DNA from: Tetrahymena thermophila SB210
Lineage: Eukaryota > Ciliophora > Oligohymenophorea > Hymenostomatida > Tetrahymenidae
NCBI RefSeq assembly: GCF_000189635.1
Contig: NW_002476364.1
Coordinates: 248,001 to 312,000 of the forward strand
Length of the DNA stretch: 64,000 bases
Reading direction: 5' to 3'
Shown here: piece after piece, positions 13,601-27,000 of the stretch
How positions within the stretch are numbered: the first letter of the stretch is position 1
Layout: the number at the start of each line of letters is the position of its first letter
Position numbers and translations under genes: made by a program
Notes under the pieces: generated by a model
What the model saw: only the letters and a program-made list of their open reading frames with translations
Database searches by the model: none
Told to the model about the DNA's origin: nothing

Positions 13601-14819
13601 AACCACTAGCCATTAAATATACTCTTATGGAAAAAATTAGCATGGGTAGCTAGGTTTGGGTGACTTCGTACAAAGAAAAGAACCAACTTTGATTCCCTTC
13701 TTCAAAACAAACTAAATTAACTAGGTAATTAATTAGTTAATTAAATTACTTAAATCAAATATTTTTAAATTCTATTTAATTTAACAAATAAATTTAAATT
13801 AAAAGGTGGAGTGTGGATTTGCTCATGTTGTTTGCTAGACAAACTATGGAAGAGTATACGTGTGGGGATGGGGATAATGCGGTTAACTAGGTCTTGGAGA
13901 TTATCAAGATTAGCAAGAACCTTAGTTGTGTAACTTAAATAATCTTTATAAAGATATAGTTATTTAAGTTTGTGCTACTAGAACAAGTACCTTGCTTTTA
14001 CTTAATAACTCAGATATCCTTTGGTTTGGCACTAATCAAAGCATTAAATACTAAGAAAATCCAACGATTTACAAAGTATCGGAAAAGGTAATTTGAATTT
14101 CAAATAGAAATATTGAGTAAAAATGAATTTTCATTAATAGCTAAAACAACTAGAAGGAACTTTTTGCATGAGATTAACAAGCTCATGGAGTAAAACACTT
14201 GGTGTTGTCTATGGTACTTTTGCTTTTAGCAAAGATTTAAGTGATAGTGTTCTTTAGTCCACATGCAATACCCTAACAAAAAAATGGGTTAAATAGAATA
14301 TTGATTAAAGTAATTATTAATTTTTAATTTTTATTTGAGAAAAAAAATTTAACATCATATAAATAAATAAATAGTTAAACCACCTACAATTTAGAGCATT
14401 ATTCACAAATTACCTCAATAATATATTGATTTGAAAGAAAGCCCAAAAAAAGCTAAGAATATTTCTGACCTTGTACAAAAAACTTAATCTCCTTAAATAG
14501 TAAAAGTAGAGGATTTTTCTAATATCAGCAATATATAAGAAGCTAGCTTTGTTTAATTCGATGTTGAAAAGAGTTTGAATGAATTTTAACAAAGAGAGGA
14601 TGAGTAATAAATAAATTCTTATATTCTTAATATTCATTTGACATATTTTTTAATTAAAATATTAGAGAGAGAAAAAAACTTAAAGAACTTAAAAATAAAA
14701 TAGAGTTCTTGAAGACCCTTCCATAAAAATAATTAAGGTAAATAGATAAACAACTCATTTAGCTCTACGAACAAAAGCAATACAGCTAAATTCTATCAAA
14801 TAAAAAATTCTTTAATTGA
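7693..14819 (+). CDS. myosin with IQ neck and C-terminal RCC1 propeller
   Basis: Actin-based motor fused to a beta-propeller. Sixteen exons: 7693-7747, 7853-8514, 8626-8799, 8861-9152, 9232-9993, 10043-10361, 10420-10587, 11157-11487, 11542-11849, 11910-12786, 12850-13191, 13248-13724, 13806-14087, 14141-14309, 14375-14603, 14666-14819; about 1,866 residues. Motor: N-terminal small domain (about 18-75), P-loop [12 protein letters not shown] (about 179), switch [10 protein letters not shown] (about 258), switch [12 protein letters not shown] (about 480), [13 protein letters not shown], and the [19 protein letters not shown] strand. All nucleotide-binding residues are present, so the motor should be active. 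Neck and proximal tail (about 755-1,025): several IQ-type helices, e.g. [14 protein letters not shown] and [15 protein letters not shown] roughly 300-residue Q/N/S/K-rich spacer follows. Tail (about 1,316-1,740): RCC1-type blades [42 protein letters not shown] and VYVWGWGQCGQLGLGD plus degenerate ones. The end is a charged coiled-coil-like stretch. The exon-8 start (11157) is the least certain junction; 11181 would also keep frame. Confidence 0.93.
10588..11156 (+). other. long intron in the myosin neck region
   Basis: At 569 nt it is about ten times longer than the other introns of this gene. The donor is GTAAAAG after KAYYS. The acceptor may be TTTATAG at 11156 or CTAAG at 11180; both keep frame. 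Content is AT-rich with TGAs in all + frames, so I see no hidden exon. Confidence 0.6.
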
Positions 14820-16260
14820 TTCAATAATAATAATTTCAATTTAAATATCTTAATAAATATTGTAAATAAATATATAAATAAATAAATAAGTATGTGTATT
14901 TTTATTAAACTTTTCTTTTATTTATAAAATAATTACAAATTAATGAATAAGAAATATTTGAATAACTATTATATAAGTTAATCAGTATATAAATACATTA
15001 ATAAAAATAATTTAAAAACATTAAAAAAAAATGAATGAATTTATAAAAACATAAATGAATAGTAAATATAAAAAGATAAAAAGATTAATAAATAAGTAAA
15101 TATATAAAAAGATAAACAATAAAAGTATAAAGAGATTTATAGATATATAAATATATTTATATATGAATGAATGAATAAATAAATAAATAAATATATAAAG
15201 ATAGAATGATAAATTAAGTAAAATGATAAAAATATTAATAGATTAAAAAATAAATAAAAAAAATAAAGATATTAATAAAAAAATAGAAGAATATATAAAT
15301 ATAAAAATAAAATAAGTAAATATATAAAGATAGATAAATAAATAGTAAATATATATATATAGATAAATTAATAATTTAATTTATAAATAGATAAGTAAAC
15401 TAAATAAAAATATAAATAAATAGATAAATTAAAAAATAAATATTTCCTTTTAATTATATTTTATAAAATGTTTATTTTAAATTTTTTTTTTAATAATTAA
15501 TTAATTTGAAATTTTAAGTAAAAAATTAAAATATAAAAATCTAAATAAATATATAAATATATTTAAATAAGATTCACATTAATAAGAAAAATGATATAAA
15601 GCATGAATAAAGTTAATTAATTAATTGATTAATCTATCAATGAATTCAATATCAAAGGTGGAAATGAGTATTTCAAAAATTAATAGAATAGATTGTGATT
15701 TAAACATTTAAAATCTATTTTTATAACTTTTTGAATTGAGTTTTTATAAAAATGTTTTATAAATAAAAATCTCCATTAATTATATTTTAAATTTTTTTGA
15801 AGAATCAAACGAAATGAATGAATGTTATTACAATATAATTTTATTTTAAATGATACTTCATTTGACAATCCTTTTGATTTATATTTCCTATCAAATAAAT
15901 TGTTGAGTAAATAATATTTATTATCAGGATCCATAATTTATTTGATATCTAAATATTTTAATAAATAAAATTTCTTTAACATTTATTTTGTTTTTGAAGA
16001 TATTTTAAGCTTTAAAAAAATACTTTAAATTTCATTTTATATGTTGATTTTATTTATTTTTATTGTTTCTAATACTTAAAGATTTGATATTTGTAATCAA
16101 GGTTTTTAATTTATTTGATAATAAATAAATTATAATTGAAAAAAGTTTAATTTCAAATTTACCTCCAAATCTTTTTTGAAATTAAATTTCTTAAATATAG
16201 GAAAAAAATTATAAATAATAAATAAGAAAAGAAATTAATTTGCTTAGAAATTAATAAAAT
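14820..16260. other. gene-poor AT-rich spacer with TAAATA simple repeats
   Basis: From about 14860 to 15440 the DNA is almost pure A/T built of TAAATAAATA and ATATAAAGATA units. The rest is AT-rich with frequent TGAs in all frames. No gene seen. Confidence 0.6.
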
Positions 16261-16284
16261 CAACTCTTTCCAAACACTTTGAAT

Positions 16285-16425
16285 TAGTAACTTCCTTGGA
16301 GTGAGGCTGTGGACTCACTCTGAGGCTTTTCAATCGCCTTCAGCGTACCAATCCCGGATTTTAAATCGATTATAAAAATACTTTTTCAAAGTACCATAGA
16401 GCTCTGATTCAGTCAAAAAAAAACT
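16285..16425. ncRNA. possible structured RNA: GC-richer island with hairpins
   Basis: An island clearly less AT-rich than its surroundings, inside a gene desert. It holds a perfect 7-bp inverted repeat, GAGTGAG (16299-16305) and CTCACTC (16314-16320), with an 8-nt loop. On the - strand a second helix, CTGAaGGC/GCCTCAG, partly overlaps it. No open frame fits. It does not match tRNA box sequences or the U1, U2, U4, U5, U6, telomerase or SRP cores as I know them. The strand is undecided. Calling it an RNA gene is inference from composition and pairing only. Confidence 0.3.
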
Positions 16426-16839
16426 AAAAAAAAAACATATTGCAAGTAGCACGCCATTCATTATCCTTCTTTTCACATCATATGCATTGATCAAAACAAT
16501 TCAAGATCAGAAAATAAAAGTTTTTAAAAAATTTCCAGAATCTACAGCAAATAAAAATTTGCTTCACCCTTAACCCTTCCCTGGATGAATTGAAGATGAT
16601 TTGTGCATATTTGCAGATATAAAATATTTATCCTTATCTAAAAAATAAGCGATAGTTTGTCACTAAAATAAATATATAATGAATGGCTAGGCTATCAAAG
16701 TTGAATCTCTCATATATAAAAATATTGTTTAAAAAAATAGGAAATTGCCATCATCCATCCAAGACTTCATCGATTAAAAACTCCTCATTTAAATTTTTAA
16801 AAACTCCTTAAATTAATTTTAAAAACTCCAAAAAATAAA

Positions 16840-17035
16840 TAAATAATATTAAAAAAACTCAAACAACATTAAAAAATTCAAAAAAAATATTAAAAAATAA
16901 ATTAGCAAATAAAAATAACAAACAAACAAATAAACAAATTAAAAAACAAATAAACAAACAAACAAACAATTAAATAAAAAATAGAAATAAACAAAAAAAC
17001 AAAAACAAAAAATAAATAAATGTAAAAATAAACGA
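16840..17035. repeat. (AAAC/AAAT)n simple-repeat tract
   Basis: Runs of CAAACAAACAAATAAACAAA and AACAAAAACA make up this stretch. It is low-complexity sequence with no coding potential. A GTTTGTTTGTTTG run near 17250 is its approximate complement and could fold back on it. Confidence 0.6.
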
Positions 17036-18025
17036 AAGATATAAACTAGCTGCACTATACTTTTATTTTGATAAGTTAATTTTTTTTGTTGTTTTTATTA
17101 AGATTTTTTTTCTTACAAAGCACCAATTAAAAATAAATAAATTTGCAAATATTTGATTTGTTAATTGATTAAATTTGGATATTTAATAGCTTAAAAATAA
17201 AAATTATTAATGTAAAGTCAATTTTCTAAAAGTTAAAATTAAAATTGTGTTTGTTTGTTTGTTTGTTTATTTAATCTTCTTTGTGAAAATAATGTGTATT
17301 TTTTGAGATATTTAAATAAATACTTTTTGCTAATTTATAAAATTAATTCTATAACAATATCAAAGTAGATTAAATTAGATTTGATGCTTTATTAGCAAAT
17401 CATTAAAATATCTTAGTTTTATTTGATTTAGTTATTTTCTATATCAATTTTATACATTCGTTCATTATTAATAAAATATCTTTGCTTCTCACCTAATTTA
17501 ATTACAATAACTAAGTATGTAAATATGATATATTATTTATCTATAAAATTCATATTATTTCTAAAGGAATTATAAACTAAGGATTTAATTTTAGAATTTG
17601 ATATTTTTGCGAAGATTTAATTTTAAATTTTTGAAATAATTCGATAACATAGAAAAGGATTCATTCATCTAATCAAAACTCTAAAAATGAATGAATCAAT
17701 GAATGTTTATTTAATCAATAATAATTTGGTTTATGCTTTTTTTAAAAAAATTTTTAGTTAGTTTAACGTTATGAATTAACCATTTGTTTAAAAAAATAAT
17801 AAACAAGTTATTAGTAAATTTTGCCATAATATTATAGACAAAATATTAATTATTGAAAAATGAATGTACATGTAAATTGAGATAACAAAAGTTAGTTTTA
17901 AATATATTTTTTTAGATTTTTCAACTTTTTGTAATAATATCTACGAATTATTGATTGATCTTTGTCGGTAGCTAACTATCTATTTATATAAAAATTAAGC
18001 AAAAAGAGAAGCAAAGATTTTAGAT
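17036..18025. other. intergenic upstream of VPS13
   Basis: AT-rich with scattered TGAs in every frame. No gene or structured element seen. The last few hundred bases are the presumed promoter of the VPS13 gene. Confidence 0.5.
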
Positions 18026-21000
18026 ATGTTTAAATTTACGCCTTTTAATTGGGCTAGTTCAGTAATTTTAAGCAAGGTGTGTAAATTGAAAAAACTATTT
18101 AGTTATTCAAGAAATAAGTTGTATGCATATTAATTCCATTTTATTATTAAAAGTTCTTAAAACCTTATTTTAAAGAATTGGATGACAAGTAAGTTGATGT
18201 AGGTTTTTGGGATGGTAATTAATCATTAGCTTTCTTTTTTTGTTTATTTAAAGTCAGAATGACGAAATTAGACTGATTAAAATGGTAGTAATAAAGTTTT
18301 ATTCGCTATTTAAAAAATGTAGGATAATTCACTCTTAAAAATTTGGAGTTGCGGAGAGAAGTTTTCTTGATAAATGATTTGAATCTGGAAGTAGTTGATT
18401 CACTTATTTCGGAGTTAAAAATAACAATTCCTTGGAAGTCAATTAAAACAGAAGTATGAAGCAGTTATTTAAAAATAAAAGGCAAAAAAATAAAACAATT
18501 TCAAAATAATTAAAGCCAATATAGATAGAAATTAAGGGTCTCAAACTGATATTGAGCAACAAGCTTGACCAAACTGATGAAGAAAAAGAAGAAGTAAAAA
18601 AGAAGATGCATCAAATAAAAATGGATGCTTTAGACTAATTTGAAGCTTCTTATGAAAAATACAATAAAGAGGAGTAAAAAAATGAAAGCAGTAAAGTGAA
18701 GAAAGAAAGCAAAAGTTCAAACCCATTCTATAAAAATTGGATTCAGAATATTTCGCAGAATTTCAAGCTAAAAATAGAAAATATAGAGCTGGTTTATATT
18801 TATCATGTAAAATATTAATTTTCCAGTTATAACTTAAATAATTAACTCAATAATACAAAAAAATCTTTTTAAAATTGATATTTTGGATTTAAAAAATAGA
18901 ATTAAAATTAGTGAATTACTTAAGCGACTTAATTGATTCATAAAGCTATTTTAAATACAAAAAAACCCATAAATGTTATCTCAATAAACTGATGATAATT
19001 TTTCATAGTTTATATTTCATTTTATTTTTTTATTAAACGATTCAAAACAAAAAAAGAGGTAGTAAGTAAACAAATTAATATTGAATCGAATAAATTTAAT
19101 TGATATTAAAAGCGTTTAGATAGCTTTTAAAAACGTTTTTCAATTTATAAATTAAGGTAACTAAATTTGAAGTGCTTAAAATAGGATTAAATTTGGATAA
19201 AATAGAAGTTGGAACAGTAGACTAGAGCTATTAGTAAAAGAATAGTTTTAATTCTATTTTAAAGAATCTCAATATAGTTAATTTATCTATCTTTTTTGAG
19301 TTTTATGATAGCTTTGTGACGACATAAATAAAGGTAATACAAAAAATATTTAAATTATAATTAAGTTTTATTATTTAGTTTGCATTTTAATTTTAATTAA
19401 TTAGACAAACAATTATTTTGATTTTCATGGGAAGTCAATTGGTTTCTTTACCAAATATAAAAATGCAAATAACACAAAAACAAATTAAGATCCCTTAGAG
19501 TAGATGCAGTAAAAAAAAGCTTAGGAGAACGAAAATTACATCATTAAAGATTTAAATATAGAAGTGCTTATCAAATTAGATCTATTTTATTCTTTTCAAT
19601 TAGAATTAAATGTTAATATTCCTGATGTTACTATTTTCTTGAAACAGAATCAAATGAGATTACTATTAAAATCCCTCAATGATTTGGCTAACTATGATCC
19701 AAAGCGCCCAATTTATCGTCCTAATGAAAAGATACCAGAAGATAAAGTCACCATTTAAACAATCAGTCCTGTCAAATAATGGTGGCAATATGCAAGTAAT
19801 ATTTTAAGCATTTATCAATATAAAATATCTTATATATATGTACTAATATTAGTTGTCAGAGTGATAGATAAAGAAAATCTTCCACTCAAAACAAAGCAAA
19901 AAGGTTTTCTAGGTTTCTTCGATTCGTTTAAATACAGAAAAATATATACAAAAAAGAAATTGCAGATTAAATTGAAGGAAACAGAGGTGAGGTTCTTTGA
20001 ATAGTTCGAACTAGCATATCCTTTGTCACAGTTATTAGTACTTAGATAAATAGCAATTAATACACTTGTACGATACAAAACGTTTTTATTTTCAGATATA
20101 TTTTCAGAAAAAAACGAATCTGAAAAATGGTTCAAAAACTTTGGAAATATCCCAATTTCGAAAATCTAAAGTCTGAATTATCATTTTATTAAAGATCAAA
20201 ACTTTGAAAAAACCTATAAAAGTGATAATTCTGAAAACACTGAGAATTCTTTAAATAGTTCGAAGAGTGATGATTCTGTTAAATCAACTGAAGATAATAA
20301 GAACAATTCCTTTCCAATAATATGTGAAGTTCATTTAGGTCATTTTGAAATATTAATTGAAGAAAACTCCATGCTTTCCGATGTTAAAAATCTACATTAA
20401 CAAGCGAATCTTTTTAAAGAATCTCTATCAAACACACCTCATTTATAATAATAAGTACAATTTATTTTAAATTGATAATTAATTGTTTTAAATAGTTTTT
20501 ATGATTCCATTTTAATTCTAATGAAACTATTTTTTAATTTCTTTCAAAATTAAATTTAAATAATTGAAATGCATTAAAAAAAAAAATAGGTATTAAGACA
20601 TATAAAAAAGAACTTCATTTAGGAATTGAGTAAAAAAGGAATTAATTAAAATACAGAATAGTAAATTTTAGACTAAAGTGAGGATTAGATGCAATCAGAC
20701 TTTTAGTGGAATCATGCAAATATTTGCAAAAAAAAGAAGATTCTGTTATGCTTAGAAATAGAAAATGCAGTTATCATTTATAACAAATTAGATAATTTTG
20801 TTAGCCAAACTTAAGTTGATATAAAACTTATCAAGTGCTTGGATATGCATAGCAAGAACAAAGAATATGATAATGTTTTGTCAATTGAATAAGGAATTTA
20901 GTTTATGATCAAGTAAGAAGTTGTGAAAATTCAAAAGGTAGCATTGAAAAACTCTACAGAAGAAAAAATAACTCACAATAATATCGATGTCAATATTCCA

Positions 21001-24000
21001 TCTATAAATTTGACGCTATGCAAACCATTCATAGAGAGATGCAGTATTGTTAAATTAATAAAAAATTAAATTTATTTATATAATTTTTCAAAATTATTAA
21101 GGTATTTTGATGCAAGTTATCTTCTTTGATCCAGAGAAATCTCAGGAAAAGCCTGAAGCGAAGGGAGATAACACAAACTAGAAAAAATAAGGAGGTTACA
21201 ATTTTGAGAAGCAGCAATAATTTTACACATAATTTCTTTAGCAAAAAGATAAAGTTAACACTTTTACAAATATGGCTATCAATATTACTAAAATTAATGT
21301 TACTTTACCGTTAAATTATGAAGTCCCAGATAAATTGCTCATAATTTAGCTAAAAAGCCTCAAAATTTTTAAGAGAGAACATGAAAGCTTGCTTGAAGAA
21401 AATATGAAGCTCAGAGAAGGTACTCACGAAGAGTTCAAAACAGAAGGAGATATTCTAGAACCTCTACTTGTCACAGTCCACTGCTTAAAAATTTTAATTG
21501 CCTAAGATAATAATTGGGAGTTAAATTAAAACATTTTTTTGCATAACTTAAAGTAAAATTTCATTATTCTGTTAATTTAACTACTTTTTTCAATAAACAA
21601 ATTAATAAATAAATAACAAGTTAATAAATAGATAAAAAAATTAATACACAAATAAATAAATAATTAATTAAATAAAAGGCGAGTTTAGAATTAAGTTGGC
21701 AACAATGAAAAAAATTTTTACAAGAAACAAGTTGAAGAATAGACTCAAATAATTTTAGAAACTCTTCCTATTTCAGTTAGGATGGAGAAATCACACAATA
21801 CTTACTCTATTGGAACTATTTGCCTTTTACCCCGAGAGAAGAAAGCTGACTTTAAAAAAAATATAACTCCCTCTACTTAAAAGCTTTTTGTTAATTTACC
21901 TTTTTTCTTGATAAATATTAGTATTTCATAATTGTAAATATTGCTTTATCTAGCCCAAGTTTGGTGTTTAAAGGGATATAATCTGTTAAGCGTTTTATAG
22001 GACTAAGGGGGAGATAATATTTAAGAGCAAGTTCCTAATTAAATTGATGAATTAAACGATTCAAGAGATGAAAAGAATGGAGAGGTAGGAAAATCATTGT
22101 TCGGAAGGCAAAGAACACAAGAAAAGAAACTTAGATAAATTATTAATAGAAATATATAGTATGAAGAAAAAGTATTGCAATATTTGCAAGAACATATTTT
22201 CTTTTAAATGGATCTTTAAATGGAAGGCTTATAACTCAACTTAAATGTTTGTTCGAAAGAAATTATGAAGAAATATGAGGGCAGACTTGTCCATTCAAAT
22301 GATATTATTTAAGTAAATATCCTTAACCTGTAACTCCACACTAGATAGTTTTATTTTAGTAAATCAATGCAAGTTAGCATAGAGACTTTTTTGATAGAAA
22401 ATAGAAATTGTTGTCAATATGATCTTTTAACTAACTTAAAGCACTAGTGCACTCATAATTTATCAAAGTCTGATTTATAAGTGGTGCTTAAAGATACATG
22501 TCCTCTAAATCAAGAAGTTAGTCACTTCTAAAGCATAATATACAAAAATCGTCAAACGGCTGATAAATTTTACAAAAAACAATTAAAAAAACAGCAGAAA
22601 TAGAAGGCTTTTAATAATAAACTTGGATAAAATAAAAAGGCTTAAGAAAAAGATATCTTTTAGGATATCTCTGTGGATGACTTGTAATCATTTATTAATG
22701 AATTAGAAAGAAACTAAAAAGGAAATAATGCTAGAGATAAAAACAGAATTGAAATTGATGGAGTTGTTATCGAAAGTGATAACGAAAGCGATTTAAATTA
22801 TTTTGATGAAAACGATGAACGAAATATGGATTAATTTGAAGATTCAGTCGATAATTTAGTAAATAAAGATTTTTCATTTCTAAAAGAAGATAAAAAAGCA
22901 AAGGATTACGTTGAGAAAGAAGAAGAAGACAAGCTAATAAAAAATTTAATGTATTTTGAAGATGAATATTTGCTGCTTAATTTAAAAGATTAAGAAAATG
23001 CTACAAATCAAAAGTTAAATGGAGAGCAACATCTTCATAGATGCCCAGATTGTTATGATGAAGATTCAAGAAAAAAATTCTTAATTTTAAACTTTTAAAA
23101 TAGATAAAATAAAAAAGAGTAATAATCCAATTAAAGTTACTTTAATCCAGAAACTTCACCTAAATTAAACCATCTCATGAATTAGTATTAAAACAATCAA
23201 ATTTCTGAGTAAAACATCTAAGTAGAAGATAGTATGATGACTGATTCTCAAGCTACTAGGTAATTTGTTTCAGTTCAAGAAAACGGAGAAGATACAATTT
23301 AAGATCAAATTCCTATCAAAGATATTATAATTACAATCGAATCAATTGATGATGAGTATTTCGTCGCCAAGGAAGACGATTACCATGACTTAGTGCCTTC
23401 AAGCATTTATATCGAACTTAATCATCCAGTTATCACATTAGATCCTGTATTTTTAGCTTATTTAAAAAGTATCATTGAAATTAGTGGTATATATGCAACA
23501 TAAAGAGTTGAGGACTTCAAAGAATACATGCAAGTCAAAGGTTTATTTATTTATTTTTTTATTTTTCATATTTTTTAAAAACAAACAAAAACTTCAATGA
23601 AATAAAATTTAAAAAATTTATTTTTATTAGGAAATATTTTTTGAATAACTTAATACAAGTTTAAATCATTTAAATATCAAAAATTTAATTACATAATAAA
23701 GAAATAAATAAATTTTTGATAAAATAATAATTGAATCTATAGAAAATAATTAAATATTGTTAAAATGAACAATAAATCAATAATTCATAATTAATAAGTT
23801 GATTGAAAGAATATAATGATGGATTAATATAATAAGGAAATTATTTATAATAAAGAATAGGAAGAAAGTAGATAAAAAAGAAAAAATAAGTTGATTATGT
23901 GAACAGATAGATGTAGTTTAATCATTTATTATTAAATTCATATCAATAGATTTAATTTTTATTATAACGATTTCACATAGACACATTTTTTGTTTTTTTA

Positions 24001-27000
24001 AGCTTTTATTTATTAAGTTTATTATTAATAAAAATTAAACTTAAAAGATAAGAATTGCTGATAGAGATATTATAATTTTTTATAAATTAATATTAGAGAT
24101 TTATTTATTACATTTCTTTTAATTAAATTTTTTAAATAAAAAAGCTAAAAAATATTTTTGAAATAGTTAATTTTTTTAGCAAGATAGATTGATTTGATAG
24201 TTTTTAGTATTGAAAAAGTATTTTTTATCAATAAATAATTTATTTAATTGATTTTATACTAAATATATCAAATAATAAGAAATATTTGCTAATTCAATTT
24301 TTTTATTAAAACAATAAAAATGTAGGATTCTCTCCATACATTGAAGAAGAAAAGGAAGATTAAGGAAAAGCTTTTTAAGATGATTAAATTTCTGAATAAG
24401 ATCAAGAAAATGATGCTATAAACAGCAAAATCAATTCTTAATTGACTTTAGTTTCTGAAACTATTACGATTCAGATGCTCCATAATGTTCCTGTTAAAGA
24501 CAAGGAATACAAGAGCCTTGAACCTGCTTTTCTTCTTTATTTATCAGAATTTATTTTGATTTAATAAGTAAAATATTCATTTTGTAATAATAAATATACC
24601 TTAATTATATTTATATTAAGGCAACTTAAGCTTACAACTTGCTAACTGTGAACAGCTCTGATGTTTCTCTATACGACATAAGCGAAAAAACTGGATTACA
24701 CAGACAGTAATTTTTTAGAATAATGATTTAGGTGAATTTATAATTTAAATTTTTTAAAAGAACTCTTGGAAGCTTCGAAAAAATAAACAACCAATAAGCT
24801 TAATACCCTTGCAATTAACTTTCAATAGAAATGAAAACATTCCACTCAAAAGAACTATCCTAAATATAAAAGTTTTCAACTTATATTGGTAATAAATTTT
24901 TTTTTGCAAATACAAATAAATACTTATCATGATTTTAATTTAAAAGGCATAAAATTAGAGGAAGCAAAAATTGTGTTTTTGAAGAGAAACACTATGGAAA
25001 TCTAAGTTTATATTAGGCAATTCTTGTTAGCTGCTTTAAGAAATAGAATAAATAACGAAGATTTGAAATTTATTAAAGACTATTCTAAAAAGTTAATCTA
25101 CAAAAAATATGATTTATTCATTGAAGATCAAGGACCGATGAAAAGTTTTCAAGAACCTACATAAAACGTGTAGCAACCAGAGCCTTCAGATATGAAAATG
25201 GAAATAGTTGTTTTGAATTCAATTGTTTGCGCATATAGAAGTTCTTTAAGTGAAAACGATGGACTTTTTGTCCATTTTACAAAATTAGGTTATTGGTTTA
25301 CTGGTAAATGGGGATAAGAGTTCTTAGAAAACGGTCTAATTCATACAGGTAAGCATTATTACGAAGAGTAAACTGCTGACAGCATGAATCAAAATAGCAG
25401 TAACAAATCGCAAAGTAGTTTTTAGGAGTGTAAAGCTGAAACTTAAACCTCATTTTAAGATGTAACATAAAATGTCTCTTAAGAATTTGAATCAAATCAT
25501 AATATCAACAATAATGACAACAACTTTAATAATAACAATTACAAAAATATGTAAGAAGATGACTAATTTTTTGATGTTGTTAGTGAGAAACAAGGAAATG
25601 ATTAAAATATTAATCAAAAGATAACCCAAAATTATGGATAAACATAATTTAAGCCTTCAAAAAACATGTTTTAATTAAACTTTAATAATGAAGATTAGCT
25701 CCCTTCGAAAATTAGTACTTCAGATATAAAACAAGTAAAATCTCGTATACATGGTTCATCACACTCAGTTACTACAAGTAAGTCTAGAATTGATAATTAA
25801 AAATAAGAAGATAATAATGTTATTGAAATCTAAAGAATTTTTATGTGGGACTTAAAAGCTTATTCATCCTAAGAATTTTTAAATAGAGTAAAAAATAATT
25901 ATTTTTTTTAGTTCAAACTAATAAATAACAATTAATTAATAATTTAGGATATTGTAATTATGTCACCTCCTGATAAACCATCTGTTGAAGTAAAGATTAT
26001 TTTCGATGATCCTAACTTTAGTAAATACACTGGAATCACAGATTATCAACTACTTCCTATGAAGAGTAAAAAAATTTTTAAAAATTTATTATTTAAAACT
26101 TTAAAGAATTAAATTAAAATTAAAATTGTATTTTGATTTTGTAGCATTAAAGTAATTTTATTAAAATTACCAAATTATTTTTTAATTCAAAAAAATTTTT
26201 AATTAAAACCAAAATATTTTTATTAAAATTGCAATTAATATTTTTATTAAAATTACCGTTAACATTTTCATTGAAATTGCCATTAGTATTTTTATTGAAA
26301 TTGCTATTAACATTTTTATTAATATTTTTTTAAAATTTACTTTTAATATTTTTATTGAAATTACTATAAACATTTTTATTAAAATTGCAATTGATATTTT
26401 AATTAAAATTACCTTTAACATTTTCATTCAAATTGCCATTAATATATATATTTTTTTTCAAATTACCAAAAATATTTTCATTAAAATTGCAATTAACATT
26501 TTTATTAATTTACTGTTAGCATTTTCATTGAAATTGCCATTAGTATTTTTATTGAAATTGCTATTAACATTTTTATTAATATTTTCATTGAAATTACCAT
26601 TAATATTTTTATTGGAATTGCTATTAACATTTTTATTAAAATTGTAATTGATATATTAATTAAAATTATCTTTAACATTTTCATTCAAATTGCCATTAAT
26701 ATATATTTTTTTTCAAATTAACATTTTTATTAATTTACAGTTAACATTTTCATTGAAATTGCCATTAATCTTTTTATTGAAATTACTTTAATTATAGAAT
26801 TTAATTGCTTTAATTTTTAAAAAATACTTTTGAAATTATGAAATAGTTGCTGTAAATATTCCTGAGTTAAGTCTATTTTTGTATGACAAGGACTATTGCA
26901 CTCTTTGCAAATTATTTTAAGAAAATATAGCTGAAGCACCTAGGACAGTGTTCATAAACTAAGATTATGATATTTACAATAATAATGTATTTATTAAATT

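Noticed and set aside
16285..16425. tRNA gene in the GC-richer island
   Set aside because: No recognisable A and B box pair or cloverleaf could be drawn on either strand.
24732..24760. Putative 29-nt intron in VPS13
   Set aside because: The frame reads straight through with good coding sequence and meets the next acceptor in phase, so no intron is required.
26203..26427. Isoleucine-rich - strand open frame
   Set aside because: It is an artefact of a 24-nt repeat in a VPS13 intron; the peptide is just the repeat translated.
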